Positions 1 through 5,549 of a DNA stretch of 6,616 nucleotides are shown piece after piece; positions within the stretch are counted from its first letter, which is position 1; every line of letters begins with the position of its first letter. Below the pieces are notes generated by a model that worked only from the letters and a program-made list of their open reading frames with translations, did not search any database and was not told where the DNA came from. The position numbers were made by a program, and so were the translations under genes. Source of the stretch: Candidatus Poseidoniaceae archaeon (GTDB taxonomy: Archaea > Thermoplasmatota > Poseidoniia > Poseidoniales > Poseidoniaceae); the NCBI GenBank assembly GCA_013329295.1, contig DUKP01000052.1:1-6616 (forward strand), written 5' to 3'.

Positions 1-38
1 GCTAATGGTCCTAATAGACTCGATCTTGCTAATGGTCC
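1..38 (-). repeat. 27-bp-spaced direct repeat inside the membrane protein gene
   Basis: The 11-mer GCTAATGGTCC occurs at 1-11 and again at 28-38. The spacing of 27 bp is exactly nine codons, so in the protein it appears as GPLA, five other residues, then GPLA. It begins just as the gene leaves the window, so I cannot tell whether it is a two-copy coincidence or the start of a longer repeat tract in the cytosolic tail. Confidence 0.4.
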
Positions 39-1910
39 ATAGCCTTCAATATTCTCAGTTGATTCACTAAATGGATTAACCCAAGTTTGAGTGTCTTGGT
101 CAAATACTGGTACCATTGATTGCCCCTTTGCTTGAGTTAGGTTGAACAAATATCCAAGATCTAATTCTGAATCTCTAAACTTAAACATCATTAGGTATAC
201 GGCAAGAGCAACAATTGCAAGACTTACATTAAATCCATCAAGAATATTTTGATAATCATCTAGCATTGGTAATTCTAATCTGTCAAAGGCAGAAAGTATC
301 ACAGTCAAAATCATTGCAATTGTAATTCCTAAACTTGCAGTAACAAACTTACTTTCTTCTCCAGATTTAACAGCATCTTGTTGTTGTAGATATGCAGTAA
401 TCAGAATGTAGAATACAACTGCCCATGGAATCAACCAACTGGTTCCAAACAATACTGCCTTTGATAGGAATAGGCCAGAAATTGCAACATTTATTGAAAA
501 GTCAGAAAGACGTTCATTGCGTCTAGAATATTCAACAATGACTAGAATTGCTAGTAAGATTAATTCTTCGAAGAAATCGTATTCTGAGGCAATTGGATTC
601 TGGTAACTTTGTATCAAAAACGCACCGCTAATGGCAATAACTGACCAGTCAGCAACCCATCTTCGGGTGACCTTTGAAATTATTACCAAGTAAGGGAGCA
701 TAAGCGTAGCGATTATCCATGGAATGACGCTTGATTCAGGAGTAAACAAGAATAATGATCCTGCTAGACCAATAGGCATGTACGGTATTCTTCGTTTGAG
801 TGTGGCAGGGAAATATGCAATTAGTACAGTAATCCATAGTATTACTTGCAAATTTAGTACTCCTTCTAGGTCACCTAAATTATCGGCTCTTAGCGGGCCT
901 AATACTAGATTTAGGTCTTCATAACCTACTAACCAGATGGCATAAATCACTACTCCAACTAAGAAGATAGAAGTCCACTGCATTAGATCTTGTCTTAGTC
1001 TGTCGTCAGCAGCTAAAGCACCTTGAATTAGAATTATGAATGTCATTAGTGAAAGTGCTCCACCTTCACCGCCGACGATTCCCTCTGGGGAGTGGGCGAA
1101 TTCGTACAGTATAGGAACTAGGCCACTAAAGACAGCAACGATAGAGAAGATAATACCGTTATTTGTACGCAATGCAAGCCACATGGCTAATGCAGACAAG
1201 GAAATAATCGAAACACCAAGTTCGTAAGATACAACTTGGTTAGACCAATCTAACCATGGTCCAAAACCAATCATTACAACGGCAAGAGGGGTTAGTGTGT
1301 TGACCGCGAGACCGAATGTGATTTCACCTTTCAATTTCCTCAAGTACCAGTATTGGCCTAATGCGAGTAGTATACATGCGATTAATTGTGCATATATTGC
1401 TTCAGCAGCAGGTTGCCAATCTTCTTCTTGCCAAGGTCTACCTTCATCTATGAATAAACCAACTCCTGATTCAGCCGCAATACTAATCAGCAATCGAGTC
1501 ATGTAAAGTACGCCGACTGCTGAAAAGAAGAATCCAATACCAATGATATAGCCGTGAATACTCTGAACTTCTTTACCACCTCTTCGGCGCTGCCATTCAA
1601 CTAACGCGATTGCCATTGAGGCAGAAATGATACCGCCAAAACCAAGCACGAGGAAATTCTCATTCGTTGTTGACTCACTGAAGAATGCGATTGATAGGAT
1701 GCCACCCCAAATCGCGGCTAATGAAATTCCATACAAAATAAGTTGAGCGAACTTTTGCAATTCAATATTTTCTCGAGGCCCTTGATAATTCTGAATCGGT
1801 GTTTCGGTAAGTGGTGCAGGTTGTTCAGTTTGAAATAAACTCCCAGGTCTTTCAATATTAGGAATCATATTTCTGTTTCTTCGTCTTGGTCTTACAGGCG
1901 CTTTAGACAT
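1..1910 (-). CDS. Very large multi-pass membrane protein, unknown family (C-terminus cut by window edge)
   Basis: The frame is open from an ATG at 1910 to the left edge, giving 636 complete codons and no stop. The N-terminus (residues 1-50) is hydrophilic, with a basic stretch RPRRRNRN near residues 7-14, which suggests it stays in the cytosol. About 16-18 hydrophobic helices follow between residues 55 and 577 (for example about 55-77, 118-145, 198-220, 311-330, 350-370, 394-412, 522-542, 558-577), joined by short charged loops. A soluble tail starts near residue 578 (FRDSELDLGYLF). I recognise no transporter, glycosyltransferase or protease motif and assign no function. The even spread of helices recalls large uncharacterised polytopic proteins such as the DUF2339 type, but I cannot show that relationship. 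Arginine codons are mostly AGA, unlike the glycosyltransferase gene in this window. It is transcribed divergently from the 2119-2712 gene. That this is a real membrane gene is near certain; its role is unknown. Confidence 0.93.
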   Translation of the reverse strand, partial: MSKAPVRPRRRNRNMIPNIERPGSLFQTEQPAPLTETPIQNYQGPRENIELQKFAQLILYGISLAAIWGGILSIAFFSESTTNENFLVLGFGGIISASMAIALVEWQRRRGGKEVQSIHGYIIGIGFFFSAVGVLYMTRLLISIAAESGVGLFIDEGRPWQEEDWQPAAEAIYAQLIACILLALGQYWYLRKLKGEITFGLAVNTLTPLAVVMIGFGPWLDWSNQVVSYELGVSIISLSALAMWLALRTNNGIIFSIVAVFSGLVPILYEFAHSPEGIVGGEGGALSLMTFIILIQGALAADDRLRQDLMQWTSIFLVGVVIYAIWLVGYEDLNLVLGPLRADNLGDLEGVLNLQVILWITVLIAYFPATLKRRIPYMPIGLAGSLFLFTPESSVIPWIIATLMLPYLVIISKVTRRWVADWSVIAISGAFLIQSYQNPIASEYDFFEELILLAILVIVEYSRRNERLSDFSINVAISGLFLSKAVLFGTSWLIPWAVVFYILITAYLQQQDAVKSGEESKFVTASLGITIAMILTVILSAFDRLELPMLDDYQNILDGFNVSLAIVALAVYLMMFKFRDSELDLGYLFNLTQAKGQSMVPVFDQDTQTWVNPFSESTENIEGYGPLARSSLLGPL

Positions 1911-1942
1911 CTAAATCGGAATATATCAACCAAATGACAATA

Positions 1943-1956
1943 TTATATTTTTCGCC
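1943..1956 (-). promoter_or_regulatory. Archaeal BRE/TATA promoter for the large membrane protein
   Basis: Read on the minus strand this is GGCGAAAAATATAATATTG: a purine-rich BRE-like GGCGAAA followed by an A/T-only TATA-like core. The usual archaeal spacing of about 26 bases from the TATA centre would put transcription start near 1921, leaving a leader of about 10 bases before the ATG at 1910. No Shine-Dalgarno sequence precedes that ATG, which fits a short-leader message. This is the best-looking promoter in the window, but it is predicted by eye only. Confidence 0.6.
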
Positions 1957-2081
1957 GACAAATAAAGCAAAAAACAGGAAACTGGAGTTGATTTAAATCC
2001 CCAAACCTGCAAATCCACGTGTAAAAATCGCTTGAATGAGTTTATTTGTATCGTTAATGTGATGATTGTCTTACCATTAAA

Positions 2082-2104
2082 GGGTATATTCTAAATGAAT
2101 ACCC
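2082..2104 (+). promoter_or_regulatory. TATA box with overlapping operator-like inverted repeat, for the two-helix membrane protein
   Basis: A TATA-like TATATT sits at 2085-2090. Spacing of about 26 bases predicts transcription start near 2114-2115, a few bases before the ATG at 2119. The same stretch forms an inverted repeat: GGGTAT at 2082-2087 and ATACCC at 2099-2104, extendable to GGGTATATTC against GAATACCC if two bases bulge. A repressor bound here would cover the TATA box and the space up to the start site. The repeat is short and could be chance. Confidence 0.45.
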
Positions 2105-2118
2105 TATCTGGGCTCGTC

Positions 2119-2712
2119 ATGGTATCTGAGCAATCAAGCGGTTCTGATGGCGGTTCTCCATTCAAGAAATGGTTCATGCGACAATATTGGCGCGTACAAC
2201 AAAGTCAGACAATAATTTCGATGGCTTTCTGGGTTACTACCTTGACATTGTTGATTTGGCCGTATGTGCGCTGGCGTTTCGAAAGCAATTCTACCTTTGC
2301 CGGTATTTCTACCACCTACTTTGGATTGATGGGTATCGGTCTTACTGTAGTAGTCATAGTCCTAATCGTTGGTGTGGTTTACGATGTGACATTTGGTTTG
2401 TGGCGTGAACACATGACGATTATTGGGGAGCGTAATCCGTTTCAAACCTATCAAATAAGTCCAAACTTTGCAATAATTTTGCTACAAACAAATCTCATTC
2501 TAAAAAAGATGGCTGAAAATGATGAAGATATCCAGAGGCACTGTGATTTTGTTGATCGTTGGTTCAAGTGGAATGTTGACCAAGAAATCTTTGCTCGAGC
2601 AATGGCAGGATGGGAGAACATCATGAAAGACGATGACCCATATTTGCCAAATCTAAGTGACGAAGAAAGAGAAAAACTTGCTCAAACAGTCAAAGACCTA
2701 ACTCAACACTGA
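2119..2712 (+). CDS. Two-helix membrane protein with cytosolic C-terminal domain, function unknown
   Basis: Counting from the ATG at 2119 the protein is 197 aa. It begins with a small polar Ser/Gly/Asp-rich segment (MVSEQSSGSDGG), then a basic stretch (FKKWFMRQYWR). Two hydrophobic helices follow at about residues 32-50 and 65-89, with a short loop between. The remaining roughly 100 residues are soluble, helix-rich and acidic, ending in a charged segment around SDEEREKLAQTVKDLTQH. I recognise no enzymatic or known binding motif. An in-frame ATG at 2095 would add eight residues (MNTLSGLV). I prefer 2119 because the TATA-like box at 2085-2090 is too close to 2095 to serve it and is well placed for 2119. 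The weaker TTTATTTG at about 2041 could serve the longer form, so the choice is not settled. The gene stands alone on the plus strand between divergent and convergent neighbours. Confidence 0.88.
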   Translation: MVSEQSSGSDGGSPFKKWFMRQYWRVQQSQTIISMAFWVTTLTLLIWPYVRWRFESNSTFAGISTTYFGLMGIGLTVVVIVLIVGVVYDVTFGLWREHMTIIGERNPFQTYQISPNFAIILLQTNLILKKMAENDEDIQRHCDFVDRWFKWNVDQEIFARAMAGWENIMKDDDPYLPNLSDEEREKLAQTVKDLTQH

Positions 2713-2750
2713 TTTTATTTGCAAGTGATGAAGGTCAAAGTTATTGTTTG
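2713..2750 (+). terminator. Possible T-rich archaeal terminator after the two-helix protein
   Basis: TTTTATTT follows the TGA stop directly, and a second T-rich run (TTATTGTTTG) lies at 2741-2750. Archaeal termination commonly uses U-rich tracts without a strong hairpin, and no good hairpin is visible here. The gap to the convergent methyltransferase stop is only 42 bp. The opposite strand has no comparable T-run, so I propose a terminator for the plus-strand gene only. Confidence 0.35.
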
Positions 2751-2754
2751 ATGC

Positions 2755-3408
2755 TCATGCATCTTTCTTTCCTATAGCGCGCACTTGAAACGAGGAGCGG
2801 CTTAATCTTCCATATATTCTACAAGCCAAGTTAAACAGGCGACGACCGCCAATTCTACGTATTAGTACTGAACTTTTTGGCCATTTATGGATGTAAGCCT
2901 TCGACTCTATCAATGAGTATCCGGCTTCAACAAACAGGTTGCCAAGACACATAGGGCTCCAAGTGTATAGATGGTGATTGATATCATCTGATTTATACCT
3001 CATGGAGATACTTTCACAAGGGACAACAAAAATCACTTTACCCCCAACCTTGAGTTTTTTCTTAAGTTCTCTTAACTCATCCAAGGGTTGGAGTGCATGT
3101 TCTAAGGCATGGTTTGAAATTATGACATCTACGGATTCATCTTGAACATCCTCTACTTTGCTGTAAACCTCAACGCCGTTTCTTTTCGCAGTCTCAGCGG
3201 CCAGCGGATTTATCTCAACACCTAATCGCTTTTTGCAGTCTATATTTTTCAGTAAATATCCACCGCCACAGCCAAAGTCCAAAACCACGTCATCTTGTGT
3301 TATGTATTTGACGAATTTGGTTTGATTGGCCCAACCACCAAATTCGCCAGCCTCAGATTGCCAATTGAAATATTCGTCATCGTAGTGTTCGCTTACTCTA
3401 TCAGACAT
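2755..3408 (-). CDS. Class I SAM-dependent methyltransferase (Methyltransf_11/23 type)
   Basis: The 217 aa protein shows the Rossmann-type SAM-binding pattern. Motif I is VVLDFGCGGGYLL (residues 41-53). The ribose-binding acid is probably E65 in GVEINP. Motif IV is DVIISNHALEHA (94-105), and LKVGGKVIFVVP (119-130) is the motif VI region. HHLYTWSP (145-152) and EAGY (161-164) match the C-terminal part of this family. The N-terminus (HYDDEYFNWQ, then GEFGGWAN) resembles a subfamily I associate with surface-glycan clusters; that link is from memory. The C-terminal 40 residues are strongly basic (IRRIGGRR, CRIYGRLSRSS), which could aid contact with a membrane or a polyanion. The likely substrate is a sugar or glycan precursor, inferred mainly from the glycosyltransferase upstream. 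The ATG at 3408 is supported by a strong Shine-Dalgarno site. The gene lies 106 bp after the glycosyltransferase stop, so it may have its own promoter or be the last gene of the operon. Confidence 0.9.
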   Translation of the reverse strand: MSDRVSEHYDDEYFNWQSEAGEFGGWANQTKFVKYITQDDVVLDFGCGGGYLLKNIDCKKRLGVEINPLAAETAKRNGVEVYSKVEDVQDESVDVIISNHALEHALQPLDELRELKKKLKVGGKVIFVVPCESISMRYKSDDINHHLYTWSPMCLGNLFVEAGYSLIESKAYIHKWPKSSVLIRRIGGRRLFNLACRIYGRLSRSSFQVRAIGKKDA

Positions 3409-3416
3409 AGCAAGAA

Positions 3417-3423
3417 CCCTCCC
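3417..3423 (-). promoter_or_regulatory. Strong Shine-Dalgarno site of the methyltransferase
   Basis: The minus strand reads GGGAGGG here, containing GGAGG nine bases before the ATG at 3408. It is the clearest ribosome-binding site in the window, where most other starts have none, and it fixes the methyltransferase start. Confidence 0.7.
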
Positions 3424-3437
3424 GTCGACATGTTGAC
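3424..3437. promoter_or_regulatory. 14-bp near-palindrome in the methyltransferase leader
   Basis: GTCGACATGTTGAC is symmetric about ACATGT, with one mismatched position per half (GTCGACA against GTCAACA). It lies directly upstream of the Shine-Dalgarno site. A weak TATA-like TTTAAG on the minus strand at about 3453-3458 would place transcription start near 3430, inside the palindrome. A protein bound here could therefore block transcription of the methyltransferase. The role is inferred from position only. Confidence 0.3.
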
Positions 3438-3514
3438 CTTCTGAATTTTGTTCTTAAAGACATTGTAGGCTTGTCTGACAGAAATTAATTTGTCAAATGT
3501 CAACAATAAAGTGG

Positions 3515-4720
3515 TCATTTTATGGCGTTGAGTAACACTTCTAGAGTTTCGTCAACCATTCGTTGTTTCGAATAGCGTGATTCTGCGGTATTTCTTGCTG
3601 CCTTGCCGATAGATTCAATCATATCACTATTGGAAAGTAATTTGCTTAACATTTGATCGAGCTGATTTTGATTACCTGGTTCGGTTAATATTCCATCAAT
3701 ATCATTAGTGATTACTCCTGGAATGCCACCGATATCAGAAGCGATTGTTGCAAGGCCATATGCCATCCCTTCCAAGATGGTTAGCGGTAAACCTTCTTGC
3801 CGAGTAGTTGGCATCAAGTGAATGCGGCTATTATGGTAAATTTCTGTTAGGGTTTCATCGTCAGCACGGCCATGGAATTTGATAAAATCTTCAATCTTTA
3901 AATCACGCGCTAGACGTTGCAATGTAGACAAATAACCTCCTTGTCCAACCACATTTAGAACTACATCGTTGCGTAATTCTTCAGGTAGATTTGCTATTGA
4001 TTTGATTGCATAATGAATGCCCTTTTCTTTCTCAATACGACCGATTGCTATACAATGAATCGGCTTTTGGTTTGACTTGTTATTCAATGCTGGTATTTCT
4101 ATTCCATTTGGAATTGTAACCACTTTATCTTTAGCAAGAAACTTGATGTTTTTTTCCAAAGTAGGTGAGACCAAAGTTATTTTTTTACTGGCCTTTCGAA
4201 CTGCTAAATCCATAGTGATGTAACGCTTCAACAAGGTGATTGGCATGATTAGTAACCAATGCCAGTAGCGTGGGTGATAAGATGCTGAGGAAAAGAAAGT
4301 CGAAATCTCTGTAAGGCTTGTACCATGCCACGTTGATACTATTGGAATTGAATTCTTCTTGGCCCATTTCAATACGCTTATGGCGCCCATCGATTGACTG
4401 TGAATAATGTCAATAGGGCTTTCTTGATGTAGTTTGATGATTTTTTTACGACACAAAGAATTCCATTTACGGCTATAGTATCCAGGTTTTGAACCGGACA
4501 GGTAACAGATGTTAACACCGTCAATGGTTTCAAATTCAACTCCATCATTTCTTGCAGTAGTAATTACGGTCACATCATGGCCCGATTGAACAAATCCACT
4601 ACACAAATCCATGGTCTGTTTTTGCATGCCGCCAAGTGAATGGCCCGGCATAATTCGGGTCATCACCAATATGTGCATGTACAGCCTGTGGGGTAACTGT
4701 GACTTAATTGCTTCAATCAT
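3515..4720 (-). CDS. GT4-family (GT-B fold) glycosyltransferase
   Basis: The 401 aa protein has both halves of a GT-B retaining glycosyltransferase. The N-terminal acceptor-side domain starts at MHILVMTRIMPG (15-26), with the glycine loop SLGGMQKQ (28-35), then SGHDVTVIT (46-54), IIHSQS (105-110) and STWHGTS (129-135). The C-terminal nucleotide-sugar domain has the NGIE linker (205-208), GRIEKEKG (227-234) with the basic residues that usually contact donor phosphates, and an EX7E motif, E309 to E317, in RQEGLPLTILEGMAYG. It should transfer a sugar from a nucleotide donor at the cytosolic membrane face; donor and acceptor cannot be read from sequence. Its first 8 bp overlap the end of the acetyltransferase gene, indicating coupled translation. 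The second ATG (codon 15, at 4678) begins at the normal first beta strand of the family, so the true protein may be 387 aa. Neither start has a Shine-Dalgarno site. Its arginine codons are mostly CGN. Confidence 0.95.
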   Translation of the reverse strand: MIEAIKSQLPHRLYMHILVMTRIMPGHSLGGMQKQTMDLCSGFVQSGHDVTVITTARNDGVEFETIDGVNICYLSGSKPGYYSRKWNSLCRKKIIKLHQESPIDIIHSQSMGAISVLKWAKKNSIPIVSTWHGTSLTEISTFFSSASYHPRYWHWLLIMPITLLKRYITMDLAVRKASKKITLVSPTLEKNIKFLAKDKVVTIPNGIEIPALNNKSNQKPIHCIAIGRIEKEKGIHYAIKSIANLPEELRNDVVLNVVGQGGYLSTLQRLARDLKIEDFIKFHGRADDETLTEIYHNSRIHLMPTTRQEGLPLTILEGMAYGLATIASDIGGIPGVITNDIDGILTEPGNQNQLDQMLSKLLSNSDMIESIGKAARNTAESRYSKQRMVDETLEVLLNAIK

Positions 4721-5204
4721 CTAAAGGCTGAATATGCTTGATGTACATAGTTACAGCTTTATCACCATGGTCTAGTTCGCCAACCGCTGTAAAATTATGG
4801 CGTAGATGGAAGCGATCCGAGCCAACATTAGATGGCCTTAGACTAACTTCAGCAGTTACTGGGATGTTGTTTTCTTGAGCATAGTCAAACACTTTCTCAT
4901 ATAGCATAGAACCGATGCCTTGGTCGCGATTTGCTGATGCAACTGCAATTCTATCTACGTAGATGAATTGGTCATAGCGCTGATTAAACCATGCGTAGTT
5001 AAGACTACCATAGTTGGTATTTGGCAGTAAACAAAGGACAAATCCTAACAATTTCCCATCTTGGTAAGCACCTAATTTTAGTTCCGATAGTTCAAGCAGG
5101 CTGGCCATCTCATGTTCGGAAACTTGACCAGTACCTGGTAATCCTTGTTCATTAATTTCCCACATAGCGCGGATGTTTTCTAACTCGAGTTGCTTTATTT
5201 TCAT
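4713..5204 (-). CDS. GNAT-family N-acetyltransferase
   Basis: The 163 aa protein has the usual length and order of a GNAT acetyltransferase. After an N-terminal strand-helix region (1-45), the central strands include LLGFVLCLLP (52-61). Acetyl-CoA-binding motif A is VDRIAVASANRDQGIGSMLYEKV (83-105), with the pyrophosphate loop R93-D-Q-G96-I-G98. The C-terminal part has VTAEVSLRPSNVGSDRF (116-132) then HLRHNFTAVGEL (133-144). The N-P-N-x-x-S-x-x-F-H arrangement recalls the COG3818 group of predicted acetyltransferases, from memory. It should move an acetyl group from acetyl-CoA to an amine. Being translationally coupled to a glycosyltransferase, an amino-sugar or glycan intermediate is an attractive substrate, but a metabolite or protein amine is equally possible. 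A single ATG at 5204 fits, with no Shine-Dalgarno site and a candidate TATA box that would give a leader of a few bases. Confidence 0.9.
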   Translation of the reverse strand: MKIKQLELENIRAMWEINEQGLPGTGQVSEHEMASLLELSELKLGAYQDGKLLGFVLCLLPNTNYGSLNYAWFNQRYDQFIYVDRIAVASANRDQGIGSMLYEKVFDYAQENNIPVTAEVSLRPSNVGSDRFHLRHNFTAVGELDHGDKAVTMYIKHIQPLDD

Positions 5205-5229
5205 GAAAATAACCGATGTCTAATTGGTG

Positions 5230-5240
5230 TGAGAATAAAC
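5230..5240 (-). promoter_or_regulatory. Candidate TATA box for the acetyltransferase-glycosyltransferase operon
   Basis: The minus strand reads GTTTATTCTC here. Archaeal spacing of about 26 bases predicts transcription start near 5210, six bases before the ATG at 5204, giving an almost leaderless message. It is a weak match to the TTTATATA consensus and has no clear BRE. It lies in the 114 bp gap (5205-5318), which holds nothing else I can identify. Confidence 0.35.
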
Positions 5241-5318
5241 ACTGTAAATTAATTATGTTACAGATTCATCATACTATACCAATAAACCCATAACCAAATC
5301 TGATTATGAAATTGGGAA

Positions 5319-5549
5319 TTACTTTATTGAGATTACACTAGCAATATTGGATAGCATCCAAGAAGAAGCGGCTACCAATTGAAGATAATCTCCAGTTGAA
5401 GTTAAGCCGTAGACAAATACGCTGACAATCCAACTACCACTTGCGATAGTTTGACCAAGCCATTCTATACTCATCATTTTACCCATACGGGTTTGTGAAG
5501 TATTTGATTGTGAAGCGGTATTGTTTGAATCTTCATCATTGTTTAACAA
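5319..5549 (-). CDS. Small two-helix membrane protein, overlaps the oxidoreductase stop
   Basis: From a TTG at 5549 the protein is 76 aa. It has a polar, acidic, Asn/Ser-rich N-terminus (LNNDEDSNNTASQSNTSQT, residues 2-20), a short basic patch (RMGKMM), and two hydrophobic segments at about 29-49 (EWLGQ...VFVYGL) and 56-74, joined by a STGD turn. It looks like a small membrane hairpin or anchor; I know no family for it. Starts considered: GTG 5600 (93 aa, 58 bp overlap), GTG 5558 (no spacing to a ribosome-binding site), TTG 5549 and ATG 5486 (55 aa, no ribosome-binding site). TTG 5549 is preferred because AGGAG lies eight bases upstream and the start overlaps the upstream stop in TTGTTAA, a typical coupling arrangement. 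The overlap suggests production in step with the flavoprotein and perhaps physical partnership. The reading frame is believable but short, so the start and even the reality of the gene need homologues. Confidence 0.65.
   Translation of the reverse strand: MLNNDEDSNNTASQSNTSQTRMGKMMSIEWLGQTIASGSWIVSVFVYGLTSTGDYLQLVAASSWMLSNIASVISIK

Noticed and set aside
724..1506. Three plus-strand open frames (724-924, 1036-1227, 1297-1506) of 60-70 codons
   Set aside because: They lie antisense inside the large membrane protein gene, whose frame is unbroken and has clear membrane-helix structure. They have no promoter or ribosome site of their own.
1911..2094. tRNA or small structured RNA in the divergent gap
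   Set aside because: I found no cloverleaf, TTCGA-type T-loop or stable hairpin. Promoter elements explain the region.
2169..2408. Plus-strand open frame of 79 codons
   Set aside because: It overlaps the two-helix protein in another frame. Its sequence is a shadow with scattered Cys and Trp and no supporting signals.
3491..3510. Short TTGACA-like direct repeats on the minus strand just after the glycosyltransferase stop
   Set aside because: There are two 6-7 base copies only, with no consistent unit or spacing to suggest a CRISPR array or iteron. A bacterial -35 reading is unlikely given the archaeal-type promoters elsewhere.
4185..4367. Minus-strand open frame of 60 codons
   Set aside because: It lies wholly within the glycosyltransferase in another frame, where the real frame carries family motifs.
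5223..5246. GTGT/ACAC inverted repeat flanking the candidate acetyltransferase TATA box
   Set aside because: Four-base arms are too short to stand out from chance in AT-rich intergenic DNA.
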